Shown here: positions 40,824-49,452 of the stretch, in pieces
Position numbering within the stretch: the stretch's first letter is position 1
How the letters are laid out: each line of letters begins with the position of its first letter
Assembly: GCA_965277495.1 (NCBI GenBank)
Contig: OZ255824.1
Span: 1,240,001-1,304,000 of the forward strand
Origin: CAHJXG01 sp965277495
GTDB taxonomy: Bacteria; Pseudomonadota; Alphaproteobacteria; Acetobacterales; Acetobacteraceae
Reading direction: 5' to 3'
Length of the DNA: 64,000 nt
Translations under genes and position numbers: made by a program
The notes under the pieces: model-generated
Told to the model about the DNA's origin: nothing
What the model saw: only the letters and a program-made list of their open reading frames with translations
Database searches by the model: none

Positions 40824-42032
40824 GTGCGCGTCCTGTTCCTGCACCAGAACGCGCCGGGCCAGTTCCGGCACCTGGCGCCTTATCTCGGCAACGATCCGGC
40901 GAACGAGGTGGTGTTCCTCGGGGAGCGCAGCAATGCCGTGCCCGGACGGGTGCGCTGGCTGCGCTACCCAGCGCCGGAACCCTCCGGCCCCGCCACCCAC
41001 CATTACCTGCATCGCATGGAGGCCAACGTGCGCCGGGGCCAGGCGGTGGCGCGGGCGTGCCTGGGCCTGCAAAGCGAGGGGTTCGAGCCCGATGTGGTGG
41101 TCGCCCACGCCGGCTGGGGCGAGACCATGTTCCTGCGCGATACGATGCCCCGCGCCGCCATCGTCTCGTATTGCGAGATGTTCTACCGCAGCGAGGGGCA
41201 GGACACCGGCTATATCCCCGAGACGACGCTCGACCTGGACGGGCGGTGCCGCCTGCGCGCCTGGAACGCCGACCTGCTGACCGCGCTCGACACCATGGAC
41301 CGCGGCATCTCGCCGACCGTGTGGCAACGGGCGCAACACCCTGCGTGCTATCAGCCGCGCATCGCCGTGGTGCATGACGGGGTCGACACCAATGAGGCCG
41401 CGCCGGACCGGCAGGCGCGGTTCACGCTGCCGGATGGGCGCACGCTGACGCCGGGGGACGAGGCCGTGACGTTTGTCGCCCGCCATCTGGAGCCGGTGCG
41501 CGGGTTCGTCTCCCTGATGCGCGCCCTGCCCGCCCTGCTGCGCCGCCGGCCCAATGCGCAGGTCGTGATCTGCGGCGAGGACGGCGTGAGCTATGGCCGG
41601 CCGCCGCCGGACGACGCGAATTGGCGCGAGGCCATGCTGCGGGAGGCGCCCGTCGATCCGGCCCGCGTGCACTTCACCGGACGCCTCGCCCGGCGGGAAT
41701 ACCTGGCGCTGCTGCAGGTGTCCGCCTTGCATCTATATCTGACGGTGCCGTTCGTCCTGTCGTGGTCGTGCATCGAGGCGCTGGCGTCCGGGTGCCTGCT
41801 GCTGGGCTCGGACGTGGCGCCGGTGCGCGAGGTGCTGCAGGACGGGGTGAACGGCTTCCTGGTGGACGGGCGCGACCCGGATGCGATCGCGAGCCGGGCC
41901 GCGGACCTGCTGGCGCGCCGGACCTCCCTGGGTCCCGTGCGGGACCGCGCCCGGGCGACCGCGCAACAGCGTTTCGACCTGCGCCAGTGCCTGGAACAGC
42001 AGTCGCGCATCGTGCGGGAGGTTGCGTCATGA
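40824..42032 (+). CDS. GT4-family glycosyltransferase
   Basis: The 402-residue GT-B enzyme starts M-R-V-L-F-L-H-Q-N-A-P-G-Q-F-R-H, a start shared by a bacterial family of glycosyltransferases. It has a donor-side domain with V-H-D-G-V-D-T (about 192-198) and, near 315-340, P-F-V-L-S-W-S-C-I-E-A-L-A-S-G-C, the E-x-A-x-x-x-G region of GT4 enzymes. GTG at 40824 follows GGAGAG by about six bases. The end overlaps the next gene as ATGA, so a coupled role is likely. Acceptor and sugar are unknown; no other polysaccharide genes are nearby. Confidence 0.87.
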   Translation: MRVLFLHQNAPGQFRHLAPYLGNDPANEVVFLGERSNAVPGRVRWLRYPAPEPSGPATHHYLHRMEANVRRGQAVARACLGLQSEGFEPDVVVAHAGWGETMFLRDTMPRAAIVSYCEMFYRSEGQDTGYIPETTLDLDGRCRLRAWNADLLTALDTMDRGISPTVWQRAQHPACYQPRIAVVHDGVDTNEAAPDRQARFTLPDGRTLTPGDEAVTFVARHLEPVRGFVSLMRALPALLRRRPNAQVVICGEDGVSYGRPPPDDANWREAMLREAPVDPARVHFTGRLARREYLALLQVSALHLYLTVPFVLSWSCIEALASGCLLLGSDVAPVREVLQDGVNGFLVDGRDPDAIASRAADLLARRTSLGPVRDRARATAQQRFDLRQCLEQQSRIVREVAS

Positions 42033-43174
42033 AAATGCTGCTGGTGATCGGGGCGTTGCTGCTGGGGCCGGCCGCGCTGCACGCCCAGCCCGGCCCGGCG
42101 CTGCGGCTTGTCATCACCGGGCCGCCCATCGCTGCGATCGCCGGGGCGCGGCGGGTCTGCGATGCGGACGACATTCCCGACTCGCCGGCCCGGGCCATCC
42201 ACCTCGCGGACGGCCAAACCCAGCTCTATGCGACGCATTTCCGCAACCGCGTCGACAGCGGCCCGGACCTGCTGCACGTCGTCCATCGCTGCCCGGTGCT
42301 GATGGCCGGGGCCAATAACGACGACCCCGCCGCCTATGACGACCGTGCCTGGATCGCCAGTCCGTGGACGCCGGACGGACGGACCATCCTGGCCGTGGTG
42401 CACAACGAGTTCCAAGGCCAGCGCCGCCCGGCCCTGTGCCCGAGCCTGCGCTACATGGACTGCTGGTACAACGCCCTGACCGCGGCGGTTTCGCGCGACG
42501 GCGGCCACACGTTCCAGCGCGCGCCGGGGCGGGCGCTGGTGGCCGCGCTGCCCTACCGCTTTGACGAGCTCGAGCGCGGCCATCATGGCTATTTCAACCC
42601 AAGCAACATCGTGACCTCGGCGGGCGCGCAATACATGATCGCCTTCGCGACCAAGGCCGCGGCGCAGCGCGAGGGCAATTGCCTGTTGCGCACCACGGCG
42701 ATCGCCAAGCCGGAGGACTGGCGCGGCTGGAACGGGTCGGCATTCGAGGCCGTGTTCATCGACCCCTACACGCAGCCGGCAGCGCCCGAGCCGCACGTCT
42801 GCGCGCCCGTGGGCCAAGGCGGGCTGCGCTGGCCGGTGACCAGCCTGGTGCGGCACGCGCCCACGGGCCTGTTCATCGCGATGATGCAGGATGGCGGTCG
42901 CGACAGTGGCGTTTATTATTCCACCAGCCCGGACCTACTGCAGTGGTCGAGCCCGGCCCTGTTGATGCCGGCGATTGGATTGGGCGCGTGGACCTGCGCC
43001 GACCCGGCGCCGATCGCCTATCCGTCATTGCTGGACCCAGCCTCCAAGGACCGCAACTTCGAGACTGTGGGCGCCACGGCGGTGCTGTACGCCACCCGGT
43101 TCAACGTCAAGGACTGCCGGACCGGCATGGACCGGGAGCTGATCCGCTGGGATGTGGGTATCTCTGCGCCGTAG
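42029..43174 (+). CDS. Exported beta-propeller (sialidase/GH-like) protein
   Basis: The 381-residue protein has a cleavable signal (residues 1-19, ending L-H-A-Q). The mature part has repeated W, D, G and Y turns such as S-R-D-G-G-H-T-F-Q, an Asp-box-like S-x-D-x-G-x-T-W motif, and Y-Y-S-T-S-P-D-L-L-Q-W-S-S-P. This suggests a five- or six-bladed propeller as in sialidases or GH43/GH32-like enzymes. Several Cys could form disulfides. Catalytic residues cannot be fixed. ATG at 42029 overlaps the glycosyltransferase stop, pointing to joint synthesis or remodelling of a surface glycan. Confidence 0.68.
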   Translation: MKMLLVIGALLLGPAALHAQPGPALRLVITGPPIAAIAGARRVCDADDIPDSPARAIHLADGQTQLYATHFRNRVDSGPDLLHVVHRCPVLMAGANNDDPAAYDDRAWIASPWTPDGRTILAVVHNEFQGQRRPALCPSLRYMDCWYNALTAAVSRDGGHTFQRAPGRALVAALPYRFDELERGHHGYFNPSNIVTSAGAQYMIAFATKAAAQREGNCLLRTTAIAKPEDWRGWNGSAFEAVFIDPYTQPAAPEPHVCAPVGQGGLRWPVTSLVRHAPTGLFIAMMQDGGRDSGVYYSTSPDLLQWSSPALLMPAIGLGAWTCADPAPIAYPSLLDPASKDRNFETVGATAVLYATRFNVKDCRTGMDRELIRWDVGISAP

Positions 43175-43335
43175 GAGTGCGCTGGCCGGCTGGTGTCCCG
43201 ATTAGACCCTTTCTGCCGGACGGCCTGCAGCCCCTTGTCCTATTTGTTAACGTGATCGCGGCAACCAGCCCATACGCCAAGTGGGATACCCCGCCATCCC
43301 AAGGGCCGCCCTGTCCACTGCATTTACAGGATGAA

Positions 43336-43350
43336 TGTTATATCATAACA
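43336..43350 (+). promoter_or_regulatory. Zur box upstream of znuA
   Basis: TGTTAT-ATC-ATAACA is a perfect inverted repeat with a 3-base centre, matching the palindromic Zur operator form known in alphaproteobacteria. It ends only seven bases before the znuA ATG. Zinc-loaded Zur would block transcription of znuACB. A zur gene lies 4.5 kb downstream. Confidence 0.85.
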
Positions 43351-43357
43351 CTGCATA

Positions 43358-44212
43358 ATGCGCCCGATCATCGCCGTCCTGTTGCTGCTCTGCTTCCCGG
43401 CCTGGGCGGAAACCTCGTTGCATATCGTCGCGGCCGAGACCGTTTACGGCGATGTGGCCGGGCAGCTCGCCGGGCCGCACGCCGTGGTCACCAGCATCAT
43501 GAGCGACCCAGCGCAGGACCCGCATCTGTTCGAGGCCAGCCCCTCGGTGGCGCGGCAGATCGCGGACGCGGCCATCGTGGTGCTGAACGGCGCGGATTAC
43601 GATCCCTGGATGCGGCGCCTGCTGGCCGGCGCCCCCAAGGCGGCGCGCCAGGTCGTGGACGCGGGCCAACTGAGCGGGCATCCGCCCGGCTCCAACCCGC
43701 ATCTATGGTTTGACCCGGCGGTCATGCCCGTCGTCGCCCGTGCCCTGGCCAAGTCGCTCACGCAGGCCGACGCGGCTGACGGCGCCGATTACGAGGCGAA
43801 GCTGCAAACCTTCCTGGCCTCGCTCGCGCCCATCGACGCGCGCATCGCGGCGTTGCGGAGCCGGTACGCCGGCGTGCCGGTGACGGCCACGGAGCCGGTG
43901 TTCGGGTTGATGGCGTCCGCCCTCGGCCTGGTCATGCGCAACGAGCGGTTCCAGGTTGCGGTGATGAACGACGCGGAGCCCCGCGTGTCCGATACAGCCG
44001 CATTCGAGGCCGACCTCCGGCAGCATCGCGTGCGGGCGCTATTCTACAACAGCCAGGCCAGCGGAAGCGCCGCCCGCCGCATGCTGGCGGTGGCCCGCGC
44101 CAACAAGGTGCCGGTCATCGGCGTAGCCGAGACCAAGCCGTCCGGACTAACCTACCAGGCGTGGATGCTGGCCCAGCTCGATGCACTGGAGCAGGTGCTG
44201 GGCTCGCCTTGA
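43358..44212 (+). CDS. znuA: Zinc ABC transporter substrate-binding protein
   Basis: The 284-residue cluster A-I binding protein has a signal peptide (1-17, W-A-E). Likely zinc ligands are His56 (D-P-H-L-F-E), His115 (N-P-H-L-W-F-D-P), Glu179 in A-T-E-P-V-F-G and an acidic residue in V-A-E-T-K-P-S-G. The third and fourth differ from the His/Asp of E. coli ZnuA, and the His-rich loop of that protein is missing; this is the short alphaproteobacterial type. The Zur box just upstream supports zinc as cargo. The stop overlaps the znuC TTG. No Shine-Dalgarno sequence fits between the Zur box and ATG. Confidence 0.9.
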   Translation: MRPIIAVLLLLCFPAWAETSLHIVAAETVYGDVAGQLAGPHAVVTSIMSDPAQDPHLFEASPSVARQIADAAIVVLNGADYDPWMRRLLAGAPKAARQVVDAGQLSGHPPGSNPHLWFDPAVMPVVARALAKSLTQADAADGADYEAKLQTFLASLAPIDARIAALRSRYAGVPVTATEPVFGLMASALGLVMRNERFQVAVMNDAEPRVSDTAAFEADLRQHRVRALFYNSQASGSAARRMLAVARANKVPVIGVAETKPSGLTYQAWMLAQLDALEQVLGSP

Positions 44213-45030
44213 GCGCTGTCGAGCTCGACACCTTAACGATCGGCATCGGCGGCCGGGTCATCCTGCGCGAGGTGACGCTCGCGATCGGGTCCGGTGAGTT
44301 CGTGGGCGTGCTGGGTCCAAACGGCGCCGGCAAGACCACGCTGTTCCGCGCCCTGTTGGGATTGGTGAAGCCCAGCTCCGGCACCCTTTGCATGCTCGGC
44401 CATCCGGCGGCGCACGGCGCACCCGGGGCGCGGGGCGCGCCCGAGATCGGTTACATGCCGCAGGCCCGCAGCACGCCGGGTGGAATGCGGCTGAATGGCC
44501 AGGCGTTCCTGGCCAGCGCCATCCACGGCGAGCGCTGGGGCCTGCCCCACTTGGATGCAGCCGGGCGGGCGGAGATCGCGCGCGCGCTGGACCTGGTCGG
44601 CGCGGCCGGCCTCGCCAACCGTCCGCTGCGGACGCTGTCCGGCGGCGAGCGGCAACTGCTGCTGCTGGCGCAGGCCCTGCTGGGCCAGCCGCGCCTGCTG
44701 CTGCTCGACGAGCCGCTGCTGAACCTCGATCCCCGGCGGCAGCACGCCATCGTGGCGCTGGTCCGCCGGCTGGTGCGGGAACTCGGCATGACCGTGCTGT
44801 TCAGCGCGCACGAGCTGAACCCGCTGCTGGGCGCCATCGACCGCGTGCTCTACCTCGGCGGCGGCCACGCGGCGATCGGCACGGTGGACGAGGTGATCAC
44901 CGGCCCCGTGCTGTCCCGGCTGTATGGCGCCGACATCGAGGTGATCCGGGCGGGCGGGCGCGTGTTCGTCATGTCCGGCGGGCACGAGGTCGAGCGCGCC
45001 CATGCCTGCGCGGACGGCCTGCATGCTTGA
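44209..45030 (+). CDS. znuC: Zinc ABC transporter ATP-binding protein
   Basis: The 273-residue ATPase has Walker A G-P-N-G-A-G-K-T-T near 38-46, the signature L-S-G-G-E-R-Q-L-L-L-L-A-Q-A-L, and Walker B L-L-L-L-D-E-P-L-L-N-L-D. The switch region is S-A-H-E-L-N-P. It drives the ZnuB pore. The start is inferred at TTG 44209 within TTGA at the znuA stop; an ATG at 44161 would lie inside znuA and add non-homologous sequence. The gene overlaps znuB by eight bases. Confidence 0.92.
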   Translation: MSAVELDTLTIGIGGRVILREVTLAIGSGEFVGVLGPNGAGKTTLFRALLGLVKPSSGTLCMLGHPAAHGAPGARGAPEIGYMPQARSTPGGMRLNGQAFLASAIHGERWGLPHLDAAGRAEIARALDLVGAAGLANRPLRTLSGGERQLLLLAQALLGQPRLLLLDEPLLNLDPRRQHAIVALVRRLVRELGMTVLFSAHELNPLLGAIDRVLYLGGGHAAIGTVDEVITGPVLSRLYGADIEVIRAGGRVFVMSGGHEVERAHACADGLHA

Positions 45031-45850
45031 GTATGATTTCATGGTCAACGCGGCCTTGGCCGGGACGATCGTCGCCGTGGTTGCCGGCGTGGTGGGATAT
45101 GTGCTGGTGCTGCGCGGCCAGACCTTCGCCGGGCACGCGCTGTCGCATGTGGGCTTCACCGGCGCGACCGGCGCGCTGCTGGTCGGCGCCTCGCCGCTAT
45201 GGGGCATGGTGGGGGTCACGGTGCTGGCCGGGGTCGGCATGGGCCTTTTGGGCGAGCGCGCGGAAGGCCGGGACGTGGCGATCGGCATGGTGCTGTCGCT
45301 GTCGCTCGGCGCCGGGCTGCTGTTCCTGCATTTCTTCACGGCCTACGCCGCGCAGGCGACGGCGCTGCTGTTCGGCAGCATCCTGGGCGTGGACGCCGGC
45401 ACGATCTGGACCCTGCTGGGCCTCGGCATCGTGAGCCTGACGGCGCTGGCCGCCATCGCCCGTCCGCTGTTGTTCGCCAGCCTGCAGCCCGAGTTGGCGG
45501 AGGCGCGCGGCGTGCCGATGCGGCTGGTTTCGGCGCTGTTCCTGGCGGTGGTGGCGTTGGCGACCGCGCTGTGCGTGCAGGTGGTGGGCGTGCTGCTGGT
45601 GTTCACCCTGCTCGTTGCCCCGGCTGCCGCCGCGCATCGCCTGGCCGGCGGGCTGGGCCGCGGGGTGGCGCTGTCGGCAGCCTTGGCGGTGGCGCAGACC
45701 TGGGCCGGGCTGGCGCTGGCCTATGTCACCGACTGGCCGGTCAGCGTCTGGATCACGGCGCTGGGCGGCGCGGCGTACTTGCTGGCATGCATGGTCACGC
45801 CAGAGCTCACGCCCGAACTCACGGCAACAGCCCGCCCTCCCGGAAGCTGA
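45023..45850 (+). CDS. znuB: Zinc ABC transporter permease
   Basis: The 275-residue ABC-3-family permease has eight or nine predicted helices. Typical elements are F-M-x-N-A near the start, R-G-Q-T-F-A-G-H-A-L-S-H-V-G-F-T-G-A (about 32-49), L-L-F-G-S-I-L-G and V-x-V-V-G-V-L-L-V-F-x-L-L-V-A-P-A-A-A-A. ATG at 45023 overlaps znuC by eight bases; ATG at 45002 would add seven residues. The last 20 residues are Pro/Thr-rich and overlap the convergent radC homologue by 32 bp. With ZnuA and ZnuC it imports zinc across the inner membrane. Confidence 0.92.
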   Translation: MLEYDFMVNAALAGTIVAVVAGVVGYVLVLRGQTFAGHALSHVGFTGATGALLVGASPLWGMVGVTVLAGVGMGLLGERAEGRDVAIGMVLSLSLGAGLLFLHFFTAYAAQATALLFGSILGVDAGTIWTLLGLGIVSLTALAAIARPLLFASLQPELAEARGVPMRLVSALFLAVVALATALCVQVVGVLLVFTLLVAPAAAAHRLAGGLGRGVALSAALAVAQTWAGLALAYVTDWPVSVWITALGGAAYLLACMVTPELTPELTATARPPGS

Positions 45851-47030
45851 ACCAGCGTCCGTTGCCGATGATGTAGTGGTCGCGGATGGCGATCGACAAC
45901 GCCTCCGCCGCCTCGCTGATCTGCCGCGTCATGTCGATGTCGTCGCGGGACGGGGCCGGGTCGCCGCTCGGATGGTTATGCACCAGCACCAGCGACGACG
46001 CCCCAAGCTCCAGCGCGCGCCGCACGACCTCGCGGGGATAGACCGGAGTGTGATTGACGGTGCCGGTCCCCTGCACCTCGTCGGCCCGCAACATGCCGCG
46101 CTCGTCGAGGAACAGAATGCGGAACTGCTCGATGCGCTCACGGGCGAGCACGGCGGACAAATAGGCCACGAGGCGCTCGCTGTTCTCCAGCAGCGGCTGC
46201 CCGGTCACGCCTGCGCGGGCCAGCCGGATCGCGGCGGCATGGATCAGCTTGATGGCGGCGATGCCGTGGGTGCCGAGGCCGGGCACCCGGCGCAATTCGC
46301 TTTCCGGTGCTGCAAGGATGGCGGCGAAGCTGCCGAAGCGCTGCATGGCGGCGGTTGCGGTGCTGCGCCCGTCGCTGGGGAGCACGAAGCCCAGCAGCCG
46401 CGCGACGATGGTGATGCCGTCTTCCATATCGGGCGGCTCGGGAGTGATGGGCTTGGGGGCTGCCCGGGGGGGTTTGCTGACGGCGGGTTTGCTGGCGGTG
46501 GCCTGGATGGCGGATGATTGGCTGACCAGCAGCGCGAGCGCCGCCAGCTTGTCCAGCGCGTCGAATGGGGCAGCCGTCGCCTCGGCAAAACCAGCGCGGC
46601 GTCCCGGCTGGATCAGGGCGGAGCCATAGTCGAGCCTGCGCCGTTGGGCCAGCGTCTCCTCGAACGTCGCCTCTCGCTTCGGCGGCGGGATGCCGTCCGC
46701 CGCGGGGCCAAGCGCCGCAACAGCCTGCAATGCCGTCGCCTCGACCTGCAGGCGCAGGCCTTGCCAGACGTCTCCGGCCTGCTTGTCGTTGGTTCCGGCC
46801 GGGAACACCTGCGCCGCCGCCGGCGCCGCTTGGGGGTGAAACTGGACGCTGATCCAGCCCGCCCCCGGCAGCGCGCCGACCGCCGCGATGGCCGCATCGA
46901 CCGCGGCACCGCGGCCCACGCCGGACGGCAGGCGGTCGAGGCTCAGGTCGATGATGGCGTCGAACGCCGGCGTAGTTGCGGCGTCCGGCGCCTGGACAAC
47001 AGCGCCGCCAATCCACCGCCGCCAGCCCAT
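45819..47030 (-). CDS. RadC-family JAMM/MPN protein with intact metal site and long N-terminus
   Basis: The 403-residue protein has a canonical RadC core at about 200-403, with a helix-hairpin-helix-like V-P-G-L-G-T-H-G-I (249-257) and T-P-V-Y-P-R-E-V-V-R-R-A-L-E-L. The complete JAMM motif is H351-x-H353, S361 and D364 in HNHPSGDPAPSRDD. RadC proteins are Zn-type JAMM proteins of uncertain role; the name reflects a disproved DNA-repair link. The first 190 residues are not part of RadC and were not recognised. ATG at 47030 follows the upstream radC-like stop with no gap (TGAATG), so the two are coupled. Confidence 0.85.
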   Translation of the reverse strand: MGWRRWIGGAVVQAPDAATTPAFDAIIDLSLDRLPSGVGRGAAVDAAIAAVGALPGAGWISVQFHPQAAPAAAQVFPAGTNDKQAGDVWQGLRLQVEATALQAVAALGPAADGIPPPKREATFEETLAQRRRLDYGSALIQPGRRAGFAEATAAPFDALDKLAALALLVSQSSAIQATASKPAVSKPPRAAPKPITPEPPDMEDGITIVARLLGFVLPSDGRSTATAAMQRFGSFAAILAAPESELRRVPGLGTHGIAAIKLIHAAAIRLARAGVTGQPLLENSERLVAYLSAVLARERIEQFRILFLDERGMLRADEVQGTGTVNHTPVYPREVVRRALELGASSLVLVHNHPSGDPAPSRDDIDMTRQISEAAEALSIAIRDHYIIGNGRWFSFREGGLLP

Positions 47031-47726
47031 TCAGTGCAGCGCCCGTTGTTGCCGCAGGCTGATCCAGTCGCCGCCGCCGATCACCACCAAATCGTGCACG
47101 AGGACCGAGAGCCCAGCGCCGGCCTGTTCCAGACGCGCATGCAGCGCCCGGTCCGCGCCGGTCAGCTCGGGCTGCGCCTCCGCCTGGTTGCGCAGCAGGA
47201 TGACCGCCGTCGCGTGCCGCTCCAGGGCGTAGCGCAGCATCTCGCGCCCCAACGTTGCCGCGTCGATATCGGGCTGCCAACGGTGCTCGGCGAGCAGTTG
47301 GTTGCGGTTGTTGAGCAACAGCGCGCCAAAGGCCGCCGGCTGGTGCACGCGGGCGGGCAGGTTCAAATAGCGCTCCAGCGCGGTCCAGTTCCCCAGCATG
47401 ACGCGCTCGCCGCTTTCGGCGCGGGAAAGCTGCGCCGCCGCCTCCGCGACCAGGTCGAACGCCTCGATGGCCCGCTGTTCCAACCCCGCCGCCCGCAACG
47501 GCCGGTGCCCGGCGGTGAGCGCTGCTGCGAGGCTGCCGAACCGGTTGATCAGCCCCTTGGCCTGCGGCTTGGTGTCGCGTCGTGGGATGCCGAGGAACAG
47601 CAGCATCTCGAGAATCTCGTAATCCGCCAGCGCTGCCGGGCCAGCCAGCAGCCGGTCGCGCATCCGCGACCTATGCCCGGCGGGTCCGGTGCTTTGGAAG
47701 GGGATGCTCTCGCCCGATGTGTCCAA
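47031..47726 (-). CDS. RadC-family protein with degenerate JAMM site
   Basis: The 231-residue protein has the RadC N-terminal helical module (L-A-D-Y-E-I-L-E-M-L-L-F-L-G-I-P-R-R-D, residues 33-51) and the MPN-like domain, but the metal site is lost. Where RadC has H-N-H-P-S-G-D-P, this protein reads R179-N-Q181-A-E-A-Q-P, so both zinc histidines are replaced; T189 and D192 stand at the Ser and Asp positions. It ends directly before the intact RadC-like gene. The pairing resembles MPN-minus/MPN-plus partners. The TTG start at 47726 is uncertain. Confidence 0.78.
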   Translation of the reverse strand: MDTSGESIPFQSTGPAGHRSRMRDRLLAGPAALADYEILEMLLFLGIPRRDTKPQAKGLINRFGSLAAALTAGHRPLRAAGLEQRAIEAFDLVAEAAAQLSRAESGERVMLGNWTALERYLNLPARVHQPAAFGALLLNNRNQLLAEHRWQPDIDAATLGREMLRYALERHATAVILLRNQAEAQPELTGADRALHARLEQAGAGLSVLVHDLVVIGGGDWISLRQQRALH

Positions 47727-47809
47727 CTGGATGCCGCCTAGCGTTCTGCCCGCGCAACATCATACCGTCATGCGGCTGGCCACCGCCACATGTTGCGTGC
47801 CCAGAATTG

Positions 47810-48271
47810 TTAGTGCGCGGCCGACCCGGCGCAGGCGGCGCAGGTGCCCTCGATCTCGATGGTCGCGTGCGCCGGCGTGAAGCCCTTGGCGGCGGCGGCC
47901 AGGCCGACCGCATCGGTGACGGCGTGGTCGCCGACCTCGTCCACCGCGCCGCAGCTGTTGCAAATCAGGAACTGCGCCGCGTGCGCGTGGGACGCGCCCT
48001 CGTCGCAGCCGACAAAAGCGTTCAGCCGCTCCACCCGGTGGATAAGTCCCTGATGCAGCAGAAAATCGAGTGCGCGATAGACCGTGGGCGGCGCAGCGTT
48101 CCAGCGCGTGCCCCGCAACCGTTCCAGCAGGCCATACGCGGTCGTCGGCCCGTCCGCCGCCAGCACCAGGCCCAGCACATGCCGGCGCAGGTCGGTGAAC
48201 CGCACGCCACCTCGCTGGCAAGCGGCCGCCGCGGCATCGAGCCGGTGCGCGACATCAGCGTTGTCCTTCAA
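47810..48271 (-). CDS. zur: Zinc uptake regulator Zur (Fur family)
   Basis: The 153-residue Fur-family repressor has an N-terminal winged helix with A-P-P-T-V-Y-R-A-L-D-F-L (about 60-71) and a dimerisation domain. Structural zinc cysteines are C104-x2-C107 and C144-x2-C147. H95-A-H97 in A-S-H-A-H-A-A-Q-F belongs to the sensory site. These features and the neighbouring znu operon with a palindromic box identify Zur rather than Fur. The two radC homologues follow 83 bp downstream on the same strand and may share its transcript. Confidence 0.92.
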   Translation of the reverse strand: MKDNADVAHRLDAAAAACQRGGVRFTDLRRHVLGLVLAADGPTTAYGLLERLRGTRWNAAPPTVYRALDFLLHQGLIHRVERLNAFVGCDEGASHAHAAQFLICNSCGAVDEVGDHAVTDAVGLAAAAKGFTPAHATIEIEGTCAACAGSAAH

Positions 48272-48471
48272 GCTGGCCCTTCCTGCGACGGCTGCATCAG
48301 GAATTCATATGGCGCGCCATCCGCTCCCCCGCCATCCCTCCGTGCCCATCCCTTCGTGCAACCGCCCGCGCGGTAGGCACGGCCGGGGGCGCGCATGCTA
48401 TAGGCGCTGCCCATGATGACATGCGCCATTTCCCCACGCCATGAACGCGCCGCCGCGCCGCCGGAGCGCGC

Positions 48472-49452
48472 ATGAAGTGGGGCGCGGCGCTCGGCACCCT
48501 CGCTGGCGTGGCGCTCGCCGCCTGGCTGCTGGCGAGCTATGGCGTGCGGCAGGTGGCGGACCTGCTCGCCCACGCCGGCTGGGGCATCGTCGCCGTCATC
48601 CTGTTCCATTGGACGCAGATCCTGTTCTCGGCGCTTGCCTGGCGCGCCGTGGTCCAGCCGCTGCAGCCGCAGCCCTCGCTCGGTGAGTTCGTGATCCTCC
48701 GCTGGATCAGGGAAGGCGTGAACGCCCTGCTGCCGGTGGCGCATCTCGGCGGCGGAATCGTGGCCGCCCGATTGTTGCGCCGGCGCGGCTTCCGCCTGAC
48801 TTCCACGGTCGCCGGGTCGGTCGCGGACATCACGATGGAGGTGGTGACCCAAATCCTGTTCACTCTGATCGGCCTGGGCCTGCTGGTGCTGCTCGTGGGC
48901 GAGAGCGGCGTTTCCGCCTACGTGCTCGGCGGCTGCGCCTTGGCGCTGCTGGGCGCGGCGGCGCTGCTGGCCGGGCAGTGGTTCGGCATGGCGCGCTTGC
49001 TCGAAGGTGCGATGCTGCGGCTCTCCCGGCGTTTCGGCTGGACCTCCCCCAATGAGCTTGCCGGCCTGGACGCCAGCGTCCGCGCGCTGTATCGCGCTCC
49101 AGGGCCTCTCGCGCTGGCATGCTTCGATCATAGCGTGTCCTGGTTGCTGGGCGGAGCCGAGGTCTGCCTGGCATTGCACCTGCTGGGCCAAAACGTGGGA
49201 TTTGCAGAGGGAATGGCCATCGAAAGCTTGGGACAGGCGCTGCGGTCCGCGGGCTTCGCAGTGCCCGGCGCGATCGGCGTCGCCGAGGGCGGATTCGTCC
49301 TCGTCTGCCACCTGTTCGGCGTGGCGCCCGAGGTCGCGCTCGCGCTCAGCCTGATAAAACGGTTGCGGGAGGTCGCTTTGGGCGTTCCGGCCCTGGTCGC
49401 CTGGCATGTGCTGGAGCGCCGCCCGGCCCGCAGCCTGCAGACGCCGGCTTGA
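48472..49452 (+). CDS. hpnL: HpnL-type hopanoid-associated membrane protein
   Basis: The 326-residue integral membrane protein of the LPG-synthase transmembrane superfamily has about eight helices. Diagnostic segments are R-W-I-R-E-G-V-N-A-L-L-P-V-A-H-L-G-G-G-I (about 78-97) and E-S-L-G-Q-A-L-R-S-A-G-F-A-V-P-G-A-I-G-V-A-E-G-G-F. It is assigned to HpnL because the next gene, overlapping by TTGA, is hpnN, the usual partner. Its precise role in hopanoid handling is unknown. The 200 bp before it hold no gene. The start ATG lies six codons after a purine-rich stretch (GGAGCG). Confidence 0.83.
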   Translation: MKWGAALGTLAGVALAAWLLASYGVRQVADLLAHAGWGIVAVILFHWTQILFSALAWRAVVQPLQPQPSLGEFVILRWIREGVNALLPVAHLGGGIVAARLLRRRGFRLTSTVAGSVADITMEVVTQILFTLIGLGLLVLLVGESGVSAYVLGGCALALLGAAALLAGQWFGMARLLEGAMLRLSRRFGWTSPNELAGLDASVRALYRAPGPLALACFDHSVSWLLGGAEVCLALHLLGQNVGFAEGMAIESLGQALRSAGFAVPGAIGVAEGGFVLVCHLFGVAPEVALALSLIKRLREVALGVPALVAWHVLERRPARSLQTPA

